From positions 682,001 to 746,000 of the forward strand of contig RCTD01000005.1 in NCBI GenBank assembly GCA_014898415.1: DNA of 64,000 nt, in the 5' to 3' direction. Below are positions 12,701 through 24,203 of the stretch, piece by piece. The DNA is from Stromatinia cepivora (Eukaryota; Ascomycota; Leotiomycetes; Helotiales; Sclerotiniaceae). The position numbers and the translations under genes are program-made. The first letter of the stretch is position 1, and each line of letters starts with the position of its first letter. The notes under the pieces are model-generated. The model was not told the origin of the DNA. It did no database searches and was given only the letters and a program-made list of their open reading frames with translations.

Positions 12701-13026
12701 GTTGTACATCATTTTGTACTGAAGCACGTCCATGCGTAGTGAAATCCCCGACATGAAATTCTCCGTGAGAAGCCAGCCGCCACATCGATCAAAGAGCGAA
12801 ACATCAAGAGAAAATGAATATCTTTCTTACCTTGAAAATCAATCCTCTCATCTGCAAAACATTCTCTTAATAAAGAGTCACCCTCAACAAGAAACAACTC
12901 TTTTCCAGCATAATCCCCAACAAGATCAATCCACATAGGGCGAGTCTCATCATACCAACTCAAAATAGAATTTGGAACGTGAGTTGTCCCGTGCACCTCC
13001 ACAGCGACCCCATCGGAAGTCGCCAT
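6735..13026 (-). CDS. DDX60/Ski2-like DEAD/DEAH-box RNA helicase
   Basis: Large ATP-dependent helicase of the Ski2-like superfamily, most like fungal DDX60 homologues. Eight exons join in phase: 13026-12831, 12580-12485, 12393-11178, 11104-10900, 10847-10025, 9878-8446, 8286-7839 and 7780-6735, about 1820 residues. Helicase motifs: Walker A APTSAGKTF (about 801-809), motif II DEIH (908-911), motif III SATVGN (about 935), HHAGMNRKYR and TLSLGINMPC (motifs IV-V), and motif VI QAAGRSGRRG (1340-1349). The N-terminus NSILSWYDETRPMWIDLVGD and the C-terminal half match the DDX60-type architecture. Exon 2 to exon 3 requires a GC-AG intron (12484-12394). The fourth intron has a weak donor (GAT then GTATTC at 10899) or alternatively a GC donor GCAAGT at 10908, which would remove three residues. 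Metazoan DDX60 is linked to antiviral RNA sensing; the fungal role is not established. Confidence 0.9.
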
Positions 13027-13930
13027 ATTATTGTGGCTTTGTCGATGTGACAGTTTCTGACTGTCAAGATTTGTGTTATTCGCAATGATTTTGTGATACT
13101 TATGTATGAAGGTAGAATTCTTGTAATGAGTTGTGTAGAGTTTGAAGAGAGAAAGTTTTCAGGCTGCGTTTGCCAGCAAACAAAGTGTTTGCCTGAATGT
13201 GTTTCCAAGTTTGCATGTAGTAAATTTAACTCGTTTGTGCCTACCGTATTTTTGAGATTCACGTGATATTAAATTTACATACTTCCGGACCTTGAGCCGA
13301 CTGATTGCTTGATGTAACCATAGTAATATAGATTATTGATAGTAGGCATAGTTTGATCTCAATCTTGACCCTTCAAATTCTCATATTCTCATCTCTTGTC
13401 TATTGATGATTTCGAAAATTTCGGGTCACGTTATCTCAAACAACTCATGTTAGGTTACCGACGGTGCACGTGCTTTGCAATGTTGAGGGTTTCCTCCAAT
13501 ATCCAATATGGAGTTTTGTTTACATTGGAGTTTTCTTCAGTTATCAATTTTACCGATACGATGGCACTGATTTGGTGCCATGTTTTGAGCCATTCTGACA
13601 TTCCTTGGAAGCATATAATATTGATAATCACTCAGTTGCAGAGTCTCCAAATTTATGTGAGGAAAGGGAAAAGTTTGGAGCTGAAATTGGAATTTACCCT
13701 ATTTGTTGACTTCGATATGTTCAAGGCTGACATCGCCATGGGTAGTTGATCTCGAAAAATTGGCTTACGAGTACTAAAGATGAAGGTTATTTATGCACGT
13801 TTTGCGATTCTTCATTGAATTTAATATCTTTCGGAGAACACTAACTACTGTTCTTGCTTCTATACCCAGCTTTTGACTCATATTGGGCTATTTTCATAAA
13901 CCTCTCTTGCAGCAGTAGGCTCTTATTGTA
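13027..13930. other. Intergenic between helicase and ABC pseudogene
   Basis: Divergent upstream region of the helicase. An open frame at 13396-13749 (plus) has no recognisable features. I see no supported gene. Confidence 0.5.
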
Positions 13931-16900
13931 TCAAGGATACATACAACGAAACCCGGACTTGTCAGTTATATGCTGACAATAACTTTGGTCCGACGATATC
14001 TCTCTGTACCCGCACGTTCGACTTCACCTTATTCTTCGAGCAAGCCATGCTTTCTATTATTCCAAGCGCGATATTTCTGCTTCTTTCGCCATGGAGATTT
14101 TGGTTCCTTCGGATATCCAGTCAGAAGACGGGGACGAGTTGGATGTCAATCGCAAAGCCGATTACATCTGTGGCATTGATCTCGAGTCAAAGAATAGTTC
14201 TGGTTTTTTATACTATTACTCCAAATACAATCCAAACGCGCTTCTCGGTACCCACAGCTACATTGGATCTTTTGGCTGCCGTGACCATTGTACCACTCTC
14301 TCATTTTGAACAATATCGTTCTGTAAAACCATCAACACTCATCAGCTTATATCTTGCGTTTTCGGCTGCTCTTGACATTCCTCAGGCTCGGACGTTGTAT
14401 CTTATTCTTGGCCAGCTACGCCTGGCAATCGTTTTCTCCTTTGCCTTGGCAGTCAAGGTCATATTACTGTGTCTTGAAGCATGGGATAAGAAAGTGTTTC
14501 TCATGGAACAATATCAAGCATTAGCTACAGAGACAACTAGTGGTATCTTTGCTAACAGCCTTTTCCTTTGGATGAATAGTCTTTTCAGGCTGGGTTACAA
14601 GAAGATAATACTATTTAAAGATCTTAGGCCGATTGACAGTAGCCTTGGGTCTGCAGGACTGCACCAAAAGCTTCAAGACTCATGGAGACAACAACACCAT
14701 GAGGCTAAAATGCCTCTGTTAAGAAGTCTATGGAAAGCCCATAGATGGTCAATATTAGTGCCTGTTTTACCTCGCTTGTGCTATTCTGGGTTCTTGTTTG
14801 CGCAGCCTTTCCCCATCGAACGAGCAACCAGTCATTTAAGTCAACCCAGTGATGTTCTCGAGGAAGATATTGGTTATGGTCTTATTGGTGCGACGGCGTG
14901 TACCCACCTTGGAACAGCGGTGAGCGCAATAACTCGTTCTCTCCTAGTCAATGCTCTAACTATTTCTATGTCCAGATTTCCAATGCATTATTTAGGCATC
15001 AACTCTATCGGCATATAACAGCCCTTCGAGGGTCTCTCGTCTCATTAATTTACACAAAGAGCTTGTCTATAGAAGACCGAATGGACGATCTATCAGCTGC
15101 TCTAACGCTTATGAGCACCGATGTTGACCGAATTTGCCAGAGTCTAGTCATGCTTCATGACCTTTGGTCTCGGCCTTTGGGACTCCTTCTTGGGATCTAG
15201 GCTGCACAACGGTTACCCGCGGGGCGGATAATGGCTCTAATAGATAATCCATAGATAATCCACTAACGGGATAGATAATTGAAGAATCTGAATGAGTACC
15301 TATAAATAATTAACAGATTAACTACAGATATTTATAGATATCCATCAATCTATAGATTGATGAATATTCGCTTATTTTTGAAATTATTCCTATATTATTA
15401 TATTAATTTTTATACTAATCTTTATAAATTATATAAATAATTTATTAATTTATAGATTATTTATAGATAATCCATTAATCTATAGATAAATAAATAATTT
15501 ATAAATAATCTATAAATAATCTATATAAAACAGATTATTTTAAAATCTTAATGAATAATCTATAAGGCAAATAGTACCTTCAATGGATAATCCATAGAGC
15601 GGATTATCTATGGGTATCTATAGGTTGCGGGTTATTTCTGCGCAGCCTATTGGGATCGTCCTCTTAGCCTTATAAATAGGTTGGGTGTGTACCATGCCAC
15701 TGGTTGTGATATTTGTTAGTGCTCTGCTCGATTCAAGAGTAACCTTATCGATTGCCAGCAAAGTCAAAGTTTGGTCAGATGCCGTCCAGCGGCGAATCTC
15801 CTTGATAGCTGATGTTTTGTCTTCCATGAAAAGTGTCAAGATGCTAGGTATGGCAAGGCCATTACGATATTTACTGCAAGACGAAAGACTTAAGGAGCTT
15901 AGACTGCAGGCAAAGTTTCGATGGTTTACAGTATGGTTGAATACTCTGGGTGAGCGACCAGTTTCCTCTCGAACATTGAATCATGATCAATCAAGCTAGC
16001 ATTAACCAGAAACTGCGTGCGCCTTATCTTCAATTTGCATAATTGAATCAAATTACCTCAAGGATCAAAGTTTAACATTTGCTCACAGGAAACATGCCTC
16101 CGGCCCTCGCTCCTGCAGTTACTTTCATCGTATATGCAATCAAGGCACGCGTAACAAACTCTAGCCCACTTAATACTTCTCAGGTCTTCACAAGTCTTGC
16201 GCTGATTAATCTTGTTACCACTCCCGCTTTGGAGCTTATAACTTCTTTTCCACTTGCAGCCTCTTCTCGGGTGTGTGTAAAGAATTCAAGAGCACCTGAC
16301 AAGGTCAAGTCACCATGACAAAAGGGTCATGAATACAAAAATAAATCTAATCAAGGGTAAATCCAAGGATGAACACAACTTAGATGCACCTATTTTGTGT
16401 CTATCACACTTGTGTATTTCAGTTAACAACGGTACGGATTATCTTTTGCGTGATCTTGATTTGGAGTTTTATCAAGGCAGCTTCAGGATGGTTTTAGGAC
16501 CAAGTGGATCAGGAAAATCAACATTATTAAGAGCAATGCTTAGCGAAGCAAAGTACAGCGGCAATATTTCTATCAACGCTAATCGAATAGCATACTGTCC
16601 TCAAAATTCATAGCTTTTCACAGGTACTATTCGGCAGAATATATGTGATTTGAAAGTAAGTACATTGGATGAAGCTTGGTACAGATCCGTCCTTCATGCT
16701 TGTTTACTCGACGATGTTATTCTTGGATTAACACATGGTGATAATACTTGCATTGAGGGTCTTAGCGGTGGCCAGAAACAACGCATCGTTCTCGCTCGAG
16801 CTTTGTATCAGCGACCACAATTGGTTCTGTTTGACGATGTGCTCAGTGCCTTGGATACACAGACTGAGATACAGATCATGACGAGACTATTTGGAAGAGA

Positions 16901-18929
16901 TGGTCTAATGTCAAACCTTGGAGCTACAGTTATATTCGTGACTCACTCGACACGTTGGGAAACAATTGCAGACGATATAATCACATTAGATGGTTCTAGG
17001 AATGCGACAAGATACTCCAAGACTCCTGATTTTCAAGCAGAAGTCTTTTCTAGTGAGTTGGATAAAAGCCATTCCGAGGACTCGAGTTCGTCAGACCATC
17101 CAAGAAAATAGACGATCATCCATCTGGAAGAGACAGTCCACAGGCGATTGTCGCAAGTAATGGTAGACTTTCAGAGGATCGGGTGTTGAGTTCGGCCGAT
17201 GTTATCAGCAACCCTCAGCATGGGAGCGACTCTAGAGATTATCTGTACTATTTTAAAAGTGTACGGTGGCCAACCATACTGGCACTTTTCTTGTCTGCCG
17301 CCATACAGACCATTTGCCTATACATGTCCCAAGCAATACTCAATTGGTGGGCGGCGGACCATGGCTCAAACGAGGCAAAATGGCTACCAACATACCTCAT
17401 CTTAGCTATTGGAAATGGTGTCATGTACGGATGTACTACTTAGGTTATGTTTCTCAAACTAGTGCCCGAATCAGCCGCCAATCTACACATGGCACTCCTT
17501 GACGTAGTCATCAATGCACCCTGTTCATTTTTCACGAAAACAGACATCGGAACAATACTTAATCGATTCAGTCAAGATATGACACTGATCGAGTCTCAAC
17601 TACCTACAGGAGTTATGTGTACACTGATGTATCTTCTCTGGACAATCGGATCATTGTGCCTTGTATCCCTTGGTTCAACATGGATGGCAATAACAATTCC
17701 GGCAGTATTCATTACTCTTTTATGCGTTGAACGCGTCTACCTTCGAACATCTCGACGGATTCGGGCCATTAAGCTGGAATTGAGGAGTCCAATATATTCT
17801 CATTTTATGGAGACTTTAAATGATGTCTCAAGCATTCGAGTTCTTAGATGGCAAGATCAATTCACTAATTCCATGATTGAAAGGGTCGACAAATCTCAAG
17901 TTCCCTACTATCTACTCTACTGTGCACAAAGATGGCTTCAACTTGTATTAGATTTGATAGTCGCCGCACTAGCCATCATCGTCATAACATTAGCAATCAA
18001 ACTACGCAAATCCACCGACCCCGGTTCTCTCGGCCTCTCACTAAACAATATCCTGAGCTTCAACGAAACATTAACTTTCCTACTACAATACTGGACACAA
18101 TTAGAGAATTCTCCAATCAAACCCCCTCAGAACCAAACTCCGCCTCTCCCATTTTCCTCCCAAACACATGGCCCGAACAAGGCAATTTCGAAATCAAAAA
18201 TCTAAGCGCCAGCTACACATCCTCAACTCTCACCCTTAAAAGCATCAATCTCTCTATCCAAGCAGGCGAAAAAATAGGGCTCTGCAATCGAAGTGGCAGC
18301 GGTAAAACTTCATTCCTATCATCCATCCTCCGACTTTTAGAGCCATCCGACGGTTCCATAGTAATCGATGGTATAGACCTCGCAACTATCGACCATAAAA
18401 CCCTTCGCGAACGATTGCTTACCGTCCCTCAAGATGCATTTATATTACAACATACTATTCGCTTTAATCTCGATCCTTCGATGCTGTACACTGATTCTTC
18501 TATCATTGCCGCGCTTTCTAAAGTCGGGCTGTGGACTATATTACAGGCAAGAGGAGGTTTAGATGGAGTTACTATATCTAATTTTCTCTCACAGGAACAA
18601 AAACAACTTTTTGCTCTAGCGAGGGCTATACTTGTTAAAGAACATAGAAGCGTTAAACTTAACGTGGAAGGTGGTATATTATTACTAGATGAAGCGACGA
18701 GCAACATTGATCGGGATACTGATGCCATTATTCAAAAGGTTATAAGAGAGGTGTTTAAGAAGTACACGATATTAGTTATAGCACATAGATTAGACACGAT
18801 TATGGGAAGATTGCTGTTTTTGAGAAAGGAAGGATTGTAGAGTTTGATACGCCGGAGAGGTTATTGCGGGGAAATTCTGTTTTCTCGGAACTATATAATA
18901 CGAGAGATAAGGAGCGGGAAGAGGTTTAA
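13931..18929 (+). pseudogene. Decayed ABCC-type (MRP-like) ABC transporter
   Basis: Remains of a full-length multidrug ABC transporter of subfamily C, with the order TMD0, TMD1, NBD1, TMD2, NBD2. Readable parts: TFDFTLFFEQAMLSIIPSA at 14014 on, TMD1 up to ALRGSLVSLIYTKSL, NBD1 Walker [10 protein letters not shown] near 16500, signature LSGGQKQR, Walker B LVLFDDVLSALD, TMD2 from about 17230, and NBD2 Walker A RSGSGKT near 18290, Walker B ILLLDEATSNID. At least two introns are still recognisable (GTGAGC at 14922 and GTGAGC at 15950). Disablements: hAT element inserted at 15198, TAA at 15673, a 1-base frameshift near 16290, TAG at 16611 replacing a Trp codon, frame change near 17111, TAG at 17441, a deletion plus frame change near 18108, the NBD2 signature altered to LSQEQ, and a frameshift near 18805. 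The original reading frame ends at 18929. The true start is unclear. It cannot make a functional transporter. Confidence 0.9.
15198..15649. mobile_element. 452-bp hAT-type MITE with 8-bp target duplication
   Basis: The element begins TAGGCTGC and ends with its inverse GCAGCCTA. Imperfect similarity extends further in, to ACCCGC on both sides. It is flanked by a perfect 8-bp direct repeat TTGGGATC (15190-15197 and 15650-15657), the target-site length of hAT transposons. Removing it and one copy of the duplication rejoins the ABC transporter frame (LLLGI followed by VLLAL). The interior is very AT-rich, full of ATAATCTATAGAT-type motifs, and codes for nothing. Confidence 0.92.
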
Positions 18930-19164
18930 AGAGGGAGGGAGGGATGTGGATTTGAGATTTACTGATTTTTTATTGATGATGAAATAATGGATGATGGGTG
19001 ATGGGTGATTGCTAGATAGGTGGATGTTAGTTTGCGATTTTTTGGATGGTATTACTGGTTTATGGGCTATACAGGTAAAGGAGAGTAAGTATGCTTTGAG
19101 AATAGAAGCTAGTTAAAGGAAGGAAACCTTGGATTAGATGAATAAATCTTTTAGTAAGAATAAC

Positions 19165-19213
19165 TAGCACCTAACACTTAACACTTAACACTTAACACTT
19201 AACACTTAACACT
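19165..19213. repeat. Heptamer tandem repeat (CACTTAA)n
   Basis: About seven head-to-tail copies of CACTTAA (first copy CACCTAA). It is not the fungal telomere unit TTAGGG. Confidence 0.85.
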
Positions 19214-19463
19214 TATTATCTATATACTGTTTACCTCATCTAATACAATATAATACAATACAATCTAACAATGTTCAATAACCAACTATATTATTAACTA
19301 CTAACTACCCCATCATACTCATACTCATATTCATATCACTTATATCATTCTCACTCCTCGCCTCTTCACCTCTTCACCATATATCAAAAATCCCAACATC
19401 AAGAATCCAAATCATAACCCCATCTCTTAATTATTCAAATATTTAAATATCTAATCATCCCCC

Positions 19464-19551
19464 CAATACAAATACAAATACAAATACAAATACAAATACA
19501 AATACAAATACAAATACAAATACAAATACAAATACAAATACAAATACAAAT
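19464..19551. repeat. Hexamer microsatellite (AATACA)n
   Basis: Roughly 14 uninterrupted copies of AATACA. A pure, long array like this is likely to be polymorphic between strains. Confidence 0.93.
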
Positions 19552-19861
19552 ATAGCACTTCCCTCTCAATAATAAACTAAAAGTCCTTTATCCCATACCC
19601 CATATCCCATCTATCACCGACTTTCAATCAACAACTTTCAATCATCAACTTTCAACCATCAAAATTAACACTATAATCCCACCCTTCGCAATCCTAACAT
19701 ACATATTTTAAAACACTTTTCATAACTCGATTCTTATTGGTCTAAAAAATACATAAGATCTGTATAAGAATAGCTTCAAAATTCACAATTAAATAAAAAA
19801 AAATTAAAAAGGTTTTCAAATAATGAACATTTGATATGTTGTGCAGCACGAACTGATCGTA

Positions 19862-19934
19862 GGCCCTAAGGGGCGTGAAAAATAACTATAAGGAGTGCAG
19901 CGAATCCATTGTTATTTTTAGCCCCGAAAGGGCC
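19862..19934. repeat. GC-rich imperfect inverted repeat (hairpin)
   Basis: The left arm GGCCCTAAGGGGCGTGAAAA with following ATAAC (19862-19886) matches, inverted, the right arm GTTATTTTTAGCCCCGAAAG with following GGCC (19911-19934) with a few small gaps. The loop is about 24 nt. It stands out as a GC island in AT-rich DNA. Its origin is unknown. It could be a small mobile GC cluster or a miniature element. Confidence 0.7.
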
Positions 19935-20524
19935 GGAGTCAAAGCTCGTAAGATATAAGATACACTAAAGACATACTTTCCCACCCTCTTATTTTCTTCC
20001 CTGGATCCTCGACCCTGGATCCTGGATTCTGTATCGTAGTATTTATCTCGTTTTCAATGAATAGAGATCAATCTGGATTTTTTTTTTGATTTTTTTATAG
20101 TATACTCAAGGAAAATACAGCCGAGGAGTGATGTTGACAAATCTTTGAAGTTATATATTTTCTTCGTATCTTTATTCATCACATGGGTTTGGTTTCCAAA
20201 AATATAAAAGGAGAAAGGTATTGTAAGTCTTTTGAAATTGCTTTTTGAAATTTAAATGAAAACTCCTAAGTAGTAATCATTAAAAAAAAGCCGTGAAAAA
20301 CGAAGGATAAGGTATCACACATATCAAAACAAAACAGATCAAACTCAAAATCATTTCCTGGCAGCTGAATCCCAACCCCAAACTGCGCGTAAAACCACCA
20401 AACATCCGCTCTTATTTCCCCTCAATCACCCCCGCCAATCCCTTTCCCCCCAATCCCTTTCTACACCCAACTCCTTTCTTTCGATCCCTTCCGTTCACCT
20501 CGACCCCAAACCGTCCCCACAAAC

Positions 20525-22015
20525 CTAGCCACCAGCATGCGCACTAATCCACTGACCAAACAGAGCCGGATTCCTCGTCTGAAGAAAAACCGTCCCCGGT
20601 CCCGTAAACTTACACACTAGACCCTCTCCACTACTCAAACCACTGATAATACCTCCTGATGCTACGCGCTCGAGTATGTATTTTGTGTTCCAGGCGACCA
20701 GGTGACCGTTATCGACTACGTAACGTTCGCCTTCTTGTAGCTATTTGGGTGTTAGTTGGGAGGAAATTGAAAGGGGGGAAGGAGGGAAACATACATCCTT
20801 CCTAATAATGGCGCCAAAACTACTAATCCATAGTAATCCCACCCCACTAATCTTATAAACAAACAGACCCTCTCCACTAAACATTGCCTTACCAATACCT
20901 TGTCTTTTATACTCCTTGATAACACCTTGTGTAGAAGCTAAATACGCATCTCGTCCCACACTCCATTGTTCATCGCCACTTAATCGAATGTTCGTGATAT
21001 CGCCTAATGATGAAGGAGCTAGGAGAAGTTCGCCTGGACCAGTAAAAGTAGAATGAGCCATTTCGCCACCGATGACAAGTTTCTTCACGGAGAACTTGAT
21101 TGCACCTTTGAGTGTTATGGTGGGTGTCATGGCGATCATTGCACCTTTACATGGGTCAGCAATTATCCTCTATCTCATTTCCGTACCAACAAAATTTCAT
21201 CAGACAAAAAATATGGAGGAAAAATGGAAAAACAAACCAGGTTTAGCAGTCAACGGACACCCCATCGCCAATTGAATCGTCACAATACTATTTGTATCCC
21301 TATGACTAATGCGATAACTCCCCCCATTAAACGTGCCCACATCATCTTGCGTCGTACTTGCTCCTACAAAATGAGCTGCACTAGGTGCTCCATGATCTAA
21401 ATTAATCGTAAGACTTGTATTTAGGGCTGGTTTCTCAGGTGGGTAATCGCTTGTATTCGGATTGGGATTGGGGTTGGAGCCCGGATGTGCATAATTTGGA
21501 AGATGTGTTTCTTGGGGAGAGACGGCGGAGGAAGATGTATAGCTTTGGGTTTGTTGAGGTGGTGGTGTATGGATGGGAAGAGTATGTTGACCACCGGAAT
21601 AAGAAGGACGATGGGAGAAATTTGGGGGAGGCGCGTATTGTTGCTGTGGTTGTTGTTGGGGAGGAGTAGGTTGGGGCTTTGGGGGAGGGGTATAGCTTGT
21701 TGTGGAAGCAGATGGGGGTGGTGGGTAGTAGGCATGTGAGGATTGAGCTGGGGGCGAGGTGGGTGGAGCGGCGTATTGGAATGAGGTTTGGTTTGGAGGT
21801 GGAGATGTTGGTGGGGGCGCGTATTGTTGTTGTTGAGGCGGAGATGCGTATTGTTGTTGCTGAGGAGCTTGGTGAGAGGTTAGAGGGATATTGCTGGTGT
21901 GTATATGAGTGGTCTTCTTACCTCCATTACCTCCGGGAGGAGCTGTTGGAGTATTAGTTAGGTGATTTTCCTAGCAGGCTGACCAAAGGTACTTACGAGG
22001 ATAATACGTGGACAT
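20525..22015 (-). CDS. AIM24-family protein with P/Q/Y-rich N-terminus
   Basis: Belongs to the AIM24 / TIGR00266 family (beta-rich domain; the yeast member is a mitochondrial inner-membrane protein linked to MICOS, but this type is often not mitochondrial). Five exons join in phase: 22015-21997, 21942-21922 (a 21-nt microexon), 21867-21238, 21144-20795 and 20740-20525, giving 411 residues. The first ~150 residues are low-complexity with repeats such as [10 protein letters not shown] and many tyrosines. The AIM24 domain follows from about [13 protein letters not shown] through [42 protein letters not shown] and [18 protein letters not shown] to the end AHAGG. No targeting peptide is obvious. 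The function is unknown. The exons were chosen by conserved domain continuity and phase. Confidence 0.85.
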
Positions 22016-24203
22016 TTTGATTGATTTCAATAATTAAGGGAATTCAAAACAAACAACCAAAAATATCCAAAAGCTAGATCAGGTTATATTTGAGTCGTCG
22101 TTGACCAAGGCTGAGAACCAGTCAGCACATCATCCCATCGCAAACCATCTTACAAGCTCTAAATCTCTCCAGCTTGCCCCGCATCCAATCAATCATCCGA
22201 ACTCTCCAAGGCGCAGTACTCACCACTTCAATCAAAATCCAAGATCGATAATATTAACTCACAGTCCAAGCTTCACAAACATCAATCAACCACGGATGCT
22301 AAAGAATTCAATGATGCACTCACTCATCATCTTCATCGCGAAAACAGCAGCTGCCTTTCATCATATAAACCCATCGTTCATCCCATGTATTCTGCCCCAA
22401 GCTCCTACATCAGAATCTTACCCTGTTCAACCCACGGATTGGCCGGCGCCGTTCTTGGTGTGGGCTGTGCTATTTCGGGTATCACTTGTCCACCAATCAC
22501 CATCCCAAGATCAAACCAGAAGCCCTGACCCTTTTATGTTGATATCCGATCAAAAATAGATTCAAAATATCCCGAGCGCTTAAATATTATATGTTCCGTG
22601 TATATTTTCATTATACTGGATGATGCGCTTCAGATATATATAAGCTGGATTGAAATACAGAATTTAGATTTTGATACTATCTTTGAGCTTCACTTGTTTA
22701 TTGTTTCTGAAGGATTTCTGTATTGCTATATAAAACTATATTTCCGCTCTATATATACATTACACGATAAATATTCAAATACCCTACTTCAATCTTTCTA
22801 ACCTCACCACACTCCCACTCCCGCATGTATGATTCCGTACAACCTCCGATGCCTTCTTCTGAGCATGCTTAGGAAGTACTTAATACCTATTCTTAGGTAT
22901 GCATCTCCTCTTTAGGAAATCTATGATTACTTGTGATTTGGATGGATGATAACCTTAATGCGTGGTCTGCTTTTCGGATTCTTCGTGATGCTCTCCATGA
23001 GCTCCCGGTGACTTCTAAAAGTATAAACTTGTCGGATCCATCTAACCTTGATTTTGGGGTTTACAATTCTAAATTCTCAATGTTATACAATTGGGATGCT
23101 ATTTCTAAACTATAGATGCTTTAGACACAATGCAAATTCCCATATAATGTTGTCTACTATTTCTAAATCGATTATGGGTAAAGGGATACTCCTTGTAGAA
23201 TTGCATGAGGACTTCCCGTGATATACTCAGAAACCTGGTTAGCTTTCGATGAACAAAATAGGACGTACATCAGAATTCAAGCCTGAGACTATTTGATCAT
23301 TCAGTTTAAATCAGGACAATGAACAGAATGAGAGGTACTTGAACCTGAAAGACCATCTGATTATCAAATCATGAGCATCTGAGCAGCTTTATGAAGACGT
23401 CTAAATAGTCGATTACTTCATAATCAACCCTCTTCTTCTTTTTCTCCTGCCTGGCGTACAAACTGAGTCGAACATAACTTGAGCAAGAACCTGAACAGCT
23501 AGAGGAGATCCAGCGCATACAGACGGTGCAAACGAGAGGAAGGTAGCCACAGAAGGAAGGATGACATTCTCATACGAGTATAGACCCAAGATCAAAGATC
23601 ATTCTTCTACTTAGACACTTAAATGAATCAGGATCAGTAACTTTCTAAAGCAAATACAAATTCCATCATTGCTTGCATGCGCCTATGCTTCATCGAGTCG
23701 GCGATTGGAATATGATTGATGGGCCGATTCTGGCTGGTCCCAGGTCTACCACACGATAGACGTACCGAGGGTACTCAACATCTACTCCCCCATCCAGCAT
23801 CTACTATCCACCCAGCATCTACTCTCCATCCAGCAGATCAAACTAGGTGATCATCCTACAATTCAAGGTCCAATTACCAAGTTAGTAGCATTCGTATTCC
23901 TATACATACTACAGAAAGAGATCAAAACGAAAGGCGTTCCTACATAAGATCCTATCACATGGATGTAGCAGACCACTTCTATGAGTGGGAGGGAAGTGAT
24001 GGGTGTGATCGAAGCCGTGCTTTGAGGTGAAGAGAGTCCCCGTGGTGATGATACATTCTCTATCTTTAAAGTACATTGGCTAAGTTGGAATGATTGGATT
24101 GGAAAATTTGAATTGTGACATTGAAATATGTTGCATCAAATCGTTCAGGTAGCTAGCTAGGTAATCAAAGTAGGTAGAGCTATGATACATGTAGTGAACC
24201 CTC
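22016..24203. other. Intergenic, no supported gene
   Basis: Two kilobases without a convincing gene. The 22101-22559 frame directly upstream of the AIM24-family gene is S/H/P-rich and unlike a protein domain. A triple repeat of about 18 bp lies at 23779-23834. Confidence 0.5.
23779..23834. repeat. Three-copy ~18-bp direct repeat
   Basis: Units CATCTACTCCCCCATCCAG, CATCTACTATCCACCCAG and CATCTACTCTCCATCCAG lie in tandem. Confidence 0.8.

Larger units (their letters stand above)
18930..20524. other. Intergenic with simple repeats, no gene
   Basis: No coding signal. The stretch contains a 7-bp repeat, a 6-bp repeat array and a GC-rich inverted repeat, described separately, in otherwise AT-rich DNA downstream of both the ABC pseudogene and the AIM24-family gene. 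Confidence 0.6.

Noticed and set aside
16611..16630. Possible intron end TTCACAG that would bypass the TAG in the ABC gene
   Set aside because: Using it would delete the conserved segment after PQNS, and no suitable donor lies upstream. The expected residue at the stop is Trp, a one-base change.
19165..19213. Telomere-like repeat
   Set aside because: The unit is CACTTAA, not the TTAGGG/CCCTAA of filamentous ascomycetes, and it lies mid-window.
19464..19551. CRISPR-like array
   Set aside because: It is an uninterrupted hexamer microsatellite with no spacers, in a eukaryotic nuclear context.
22101..22559. 152-codon plus-strand frame
   Set aside because: It begins 86 bp from the divergent AIM24-family start, is biased to H, S, P and N, and has no domain; it is probably promoter and leader sequence.
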